A stretch of DNA of 64,000 nucleotides from a bacterium (GTDB lineage Bacteria > SAR324 > XYD2-FULL-50-16): the NCBI GenBank assembly GCA_024275165.1, contig JAJRZQ010000003.1:62001-126000 (forward strand), in the 5' to 3' direction. Position numbers and translations under genes: made by a program. Position 1 is the first letter of the stretch; each line of letters begins with the position of its first letter. The notes beneath the pieces are model-generated. The model did not search any database, was not told where the DNA came from, and saw nothing but the letters and a program-made list of their open reading frames with translations. Below, piece after piece: positions 62,179 through 64,000 of the stretch.

Positions 62179-63153
62179 CTACCCCTTTTCAGTTAAACGG
62201 TATACTCCATCCCAATCCGCGGCAGGAGGTTTTTCTAAGAAAGTTTTGCATCTGACGACATAGGTCAAGCTGGGGCCATCCTTGGGATCAAGCTTTAAGG
62301 CCTGTTCAAAATCCGCCAAAGCCCCGGCAAAATCAAATTTTTTGTATTTTTCCAAGCCCTTTAGATATTGCGCCACTAGGTCGGCCTTAGGCCCTGGAGT
62401 CTGCCCCTTTTTGGCGATGAGGTCGTAGACGGTAATGGGCTCGTCTTTACCGACCACGGTGATTACATCCAACTCTCTGACATCAATCTGATCCTTGGCC
62501 ATGTCATAGGTCGCCTGGCTGATCATGCTGTAGTTTTTATAAAATTTATTCGCCCCTTCCAAACGGGCGGCAAGGTTTACCGCGTCCCCCATCATGGTAT
62601 AATCCATGCGGCTTTGACTCCCCATGTTGCCGACCACCATGGGGCCGGAGTTGATCCCCATCCGCACATGCAACAAGGGGCGGCCCTCGTCTAAGAGTTT
62701 TTTACGCATTTCGATCAGCCGGGTCTGCATCTCAACGGTAGCATGGCAACAACGCACCGCGTGATCGGGTTGGTCTAGGGGAGCCCCCCAAAAAGCGATG
62801 ATCGCGTCTCCTTCAAACTTATCGACCGTGCCGTCGTAAGCGGAAATGATATTACACATCTCGGTGAGATACTCGTTGAGCAGGGCGACCAACTCTTCGG
62901 GGGTGAGGCTCTCTGAAATGGTTGAAAAACCGGCAATATCGCTAAAATAAGCGGTCATTACCCTGCGTTCTCCCCCCAAACTTAGTTTGGTGGGGTCGTT
63001 GACCAAAGCCTCAATCACCGCGGGGCTTAAATATTGCCCAAAGGCGTTGGTAATGAAACTTTTTTGCTGTCTTTCTTGAATAAAAAGGTAGACATTGATC
63101 AAGATAAACCCGAGCAGGCCCGCAACTAAAGTATAGGCCATGGAAAATGCCAC
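62179..63153 (-). CDS. Adenylate cyclase catalytic part, downstream half of a frameshifted CHASE2-cyclase gene
   Basis: A 324-residue frame with a membrane helix, a class III cyclase domain and a C-terminal TPR-like segment. Catalytic residues are intact: DIAGFS and KFEGDAIIAF (metal Asp, substrate Lys), YTMMGD (Thr of the K/T pair typical of class IIIb) and NLAARLE (transition-state Asn and Arg). The GTG 63153 start is only the first available codon; the frame remains open upstream to a T6 run at 63185-63180, where it should join the CHASE2 frame. It probably makes cAMP in the cytosol. Confidence 0.82.
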   Translation of the reverse strand: MAFSMAYTLVAGLLGFILINVYLFIQERQQKSFITNAFGQYLSPAVIEALVNDPTKLSLGGERRVMTAYFSDIAGFSTISESLTPEELVALLNEYLTEMCNIISAYDGTVDKFEGDAIIAFWGAPLDQPDHAVRCCHATVEMQTRLIEMRKKLLDEGRPLLHVRMGINSGPMVVGNMGSQSRMDYTMMGDAVNLAARLEGANKFYKNYSMISQATYDMAKDQIDVRELDVITVVGKDEPITVYDLIAKKGQTPGPKADLVAQYLKGLEKYKKFDFAGALADFEQALKLDPKDGPSLTYVVRCKTFLEKPPAADWDGVYRLTEKG

Positions 63154-63995
63154 ATTAAGATAGACATAGGCCGCCCCGCAAAAAAGATATAAACCGCCAA
63201 CAAAAGGCCGGCTGCGAGATACCTTAATTTAGGCTCACTGATAAAGTGCAGGCTGATCAAAAGGATCATAAAAGACAGGGCTAAGGCGACCTCGCCTCCG
63301 GTGGAGACCGGGGCCAGGGGGGCGTTTTTCAAAATCGTCGCCACTTCATCGGCCATAATTTCAACCCCATACACCTCTCCGATGATGGTATCGAAAATAT
63401 CGTGGCTCACCTCGGAGGTATCTCCCAACAAGATGATCTTGCCCTCGATTCTAGATTTGAGTTCCGCGATTTCATCTTCATCCTCTCGATCCAGCTCTAA
63501 AATCGTCATCCCATCCACCCCAACCTCGGGAACACGGTGCAAAAAGGGATAACCCACGGGCAAAAGGGGATAATCGTTGATGAAGTCGTTGAAGCCATCT
63601 AGCCGTATCTGGTGGGGGCCGATGGTGAGCAGTCCCTTTTTGATTTTTGGCTCCACCCCCAAAGCCATGGCCACGGACAACACCGAAGCGGGCCACTCGT
63701 TATATTTTTCCGCCGCCTCGGGGTAGACCCGCAAGCGATTGAGCATATTGCCCGATTTGGTGTGATTGGAGTAGGCCGTAACCGTCGCTTTTTTAATAAC
63801 CTCGGTGGGATAGTTGATCTTGCTGATCTTTCCCTCCCGTAAAGCCAACATGGAGACTAAAATATTGTTCCCCGCTCGGGTAAGGCTTTTGGCGATGATC
63901 GGATCTTCATTATAGGAACTGGGAAAGTCCATCAGCATATCCACCATAACCACCTTAGCGCCTAATATCCTAAGGTTTTCTACGATAATCCCCAC
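63126..63995 (-). CDS. CHASE2 sensor part, upstream half of the frameshifted cyclase gene, 5' end outside the window
   Basis: A 289-residue frame that enters from the right edge. It has CHASE2 features: ILGAKVVMVDMLMDFPSS, DPIIAKSLTRAGNNILVSM, and IEGKIILLGDTSE near the end of the domain, then membrane helices (EVALALSFMILLISLHF, AAGLLLAVYIFFA). The start at 63995 is probably internal; the domain's first 60-100 residues are missing. After a T6 run the frame runs into a stop at 63126 through a non-conserved tail, while the other frame continues as the third helix and the cyclase. CHASE2 is an extracytoplasmic sensor. Confidence 0.78.
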   Translation of the reverse strand: MGIIVENLRILGAKVVMVDMLMDFPSSYNEDPIIAKSLTRAGNNILVSMLALREGKISKINYPTEVIKKATVTAYSNHTKSGNMLNRLRVYPEAAEKYNEWPASVLSVAMALGVEPKIKKGLLTIGPHQIRLDGFNDFINDYPLLPVGYPFLHRVPEVGVDGMTILELDREDEDEIAELKSRIEGKIILLGDTSEVSHDIFDTIIGEVYGVEIMADEVATILKNAPLAPVSTGGEVALALSFMILLISLHFISEPKLRYLAAGLLLAVYIFFAGRPMSILMWHFPWPIL

Positions 63996-64000
63996 ATCGG

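Noticed and set aside
63178..63186. Canonical -1 programmed ribosomal frameshift heptamer in the cyclase gene
   Set aside because: In the zero frame the codons are ATC TTT TTT GCG, so the heptamer would be C TTT TTT, not X-XXY-YYZ; no clear downstream pseudoknot was identified. Error, mutation or transcriptional slippage is more likely.

Overview
The window reads as a chromosomal segment of a Gram-negative, flagellated bacterium. Evidence is the FliR/FlhB/FlhA flagellar export proteins, several lipoproteins with signal peptides and lipobox-like cysteines, an outer-membrane-barrel-like protein, PilZ (c-di-GMP) proteins and a Bpt-type aminoacyl-protein transferase. Gene content suggests a deltaproteobacterial or SAR324/Lambdaproteobacteria-like lineage. 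That placement is inference from memory of gene families; there is no rRNA here to confirm it. I see no tRNA, rRNA, CRISPR array, IS element or prophage. Gene density is very high, and many neighbours overlap by 1-8 bases.

Layout. (1) 1-5.6 kb: end of a pentapeptide-repeat protein, a sugar nucleotidyltransferase, two permease-less PTS EIIA proteins, a small membrane protein, an HD phosphohydrolase and pyrC, then a convergent SDR gene. (2) 5.8-22.6 kb: purF, a complete 11-gene nuoABCDHIJKLMN operon without nuoE, nuoF or nuoG, a terminator, a good sigma70-type promoter, and an oversized pyruvate:ferredoxin oxidoreductase. The pairing suggests a complex I fed by ferredoxin rather than NADH. (3) 22.7-30 kb, minus strand: an unknown gene, flhA, flhB, fliR, a DksA/TraR-type zinc-finger gene, aroC and bpt. 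(4) 30-37.3 kb: a coiled-coil protein, pyrF and a CcsA-like gene on plus; a PilZ-YggT-unknown-unknown operon, a SAM methyltransferase and an orphan DNA methyltransferase on minus. (5) 37.5-45.9 kb: a sensor histidine kinase, a second PilZ protein, a small exported protein, an orphan pair of oligopeptide ABC ATPases, a serine hydrolase and a TPR protein.

(6) 45.9-64 kb is the most distinctive part: one tightly packed minus-strand operon of about 18 kb. In transcription order it encodes a CHASE2 adenylate cyclase (cut by the window edge and split by a frameshift at a T6 run), a 1298-residue FN3/TPR/CARDB-like exported protein, a BIG2-repeat lipoprotein interrupted by an in-frame TAA, an 11-repeat BIG2 lipoprotein, a TsaC-type enzyme, a second 11-repeat BIG2 lipoprotein, a FecR-like lipoprotein, a predicted outer-membrane barrel and a last lipoprotein. 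I recognise the domains but not the system. It looks like a cAMP-linked envelope or surface-adhesion apparatus and is the best candidate for an undescribed system.

Several start codons were moved inward from the longest frame where a ribosome-binding site or family alignment favoured it; the entries say where.
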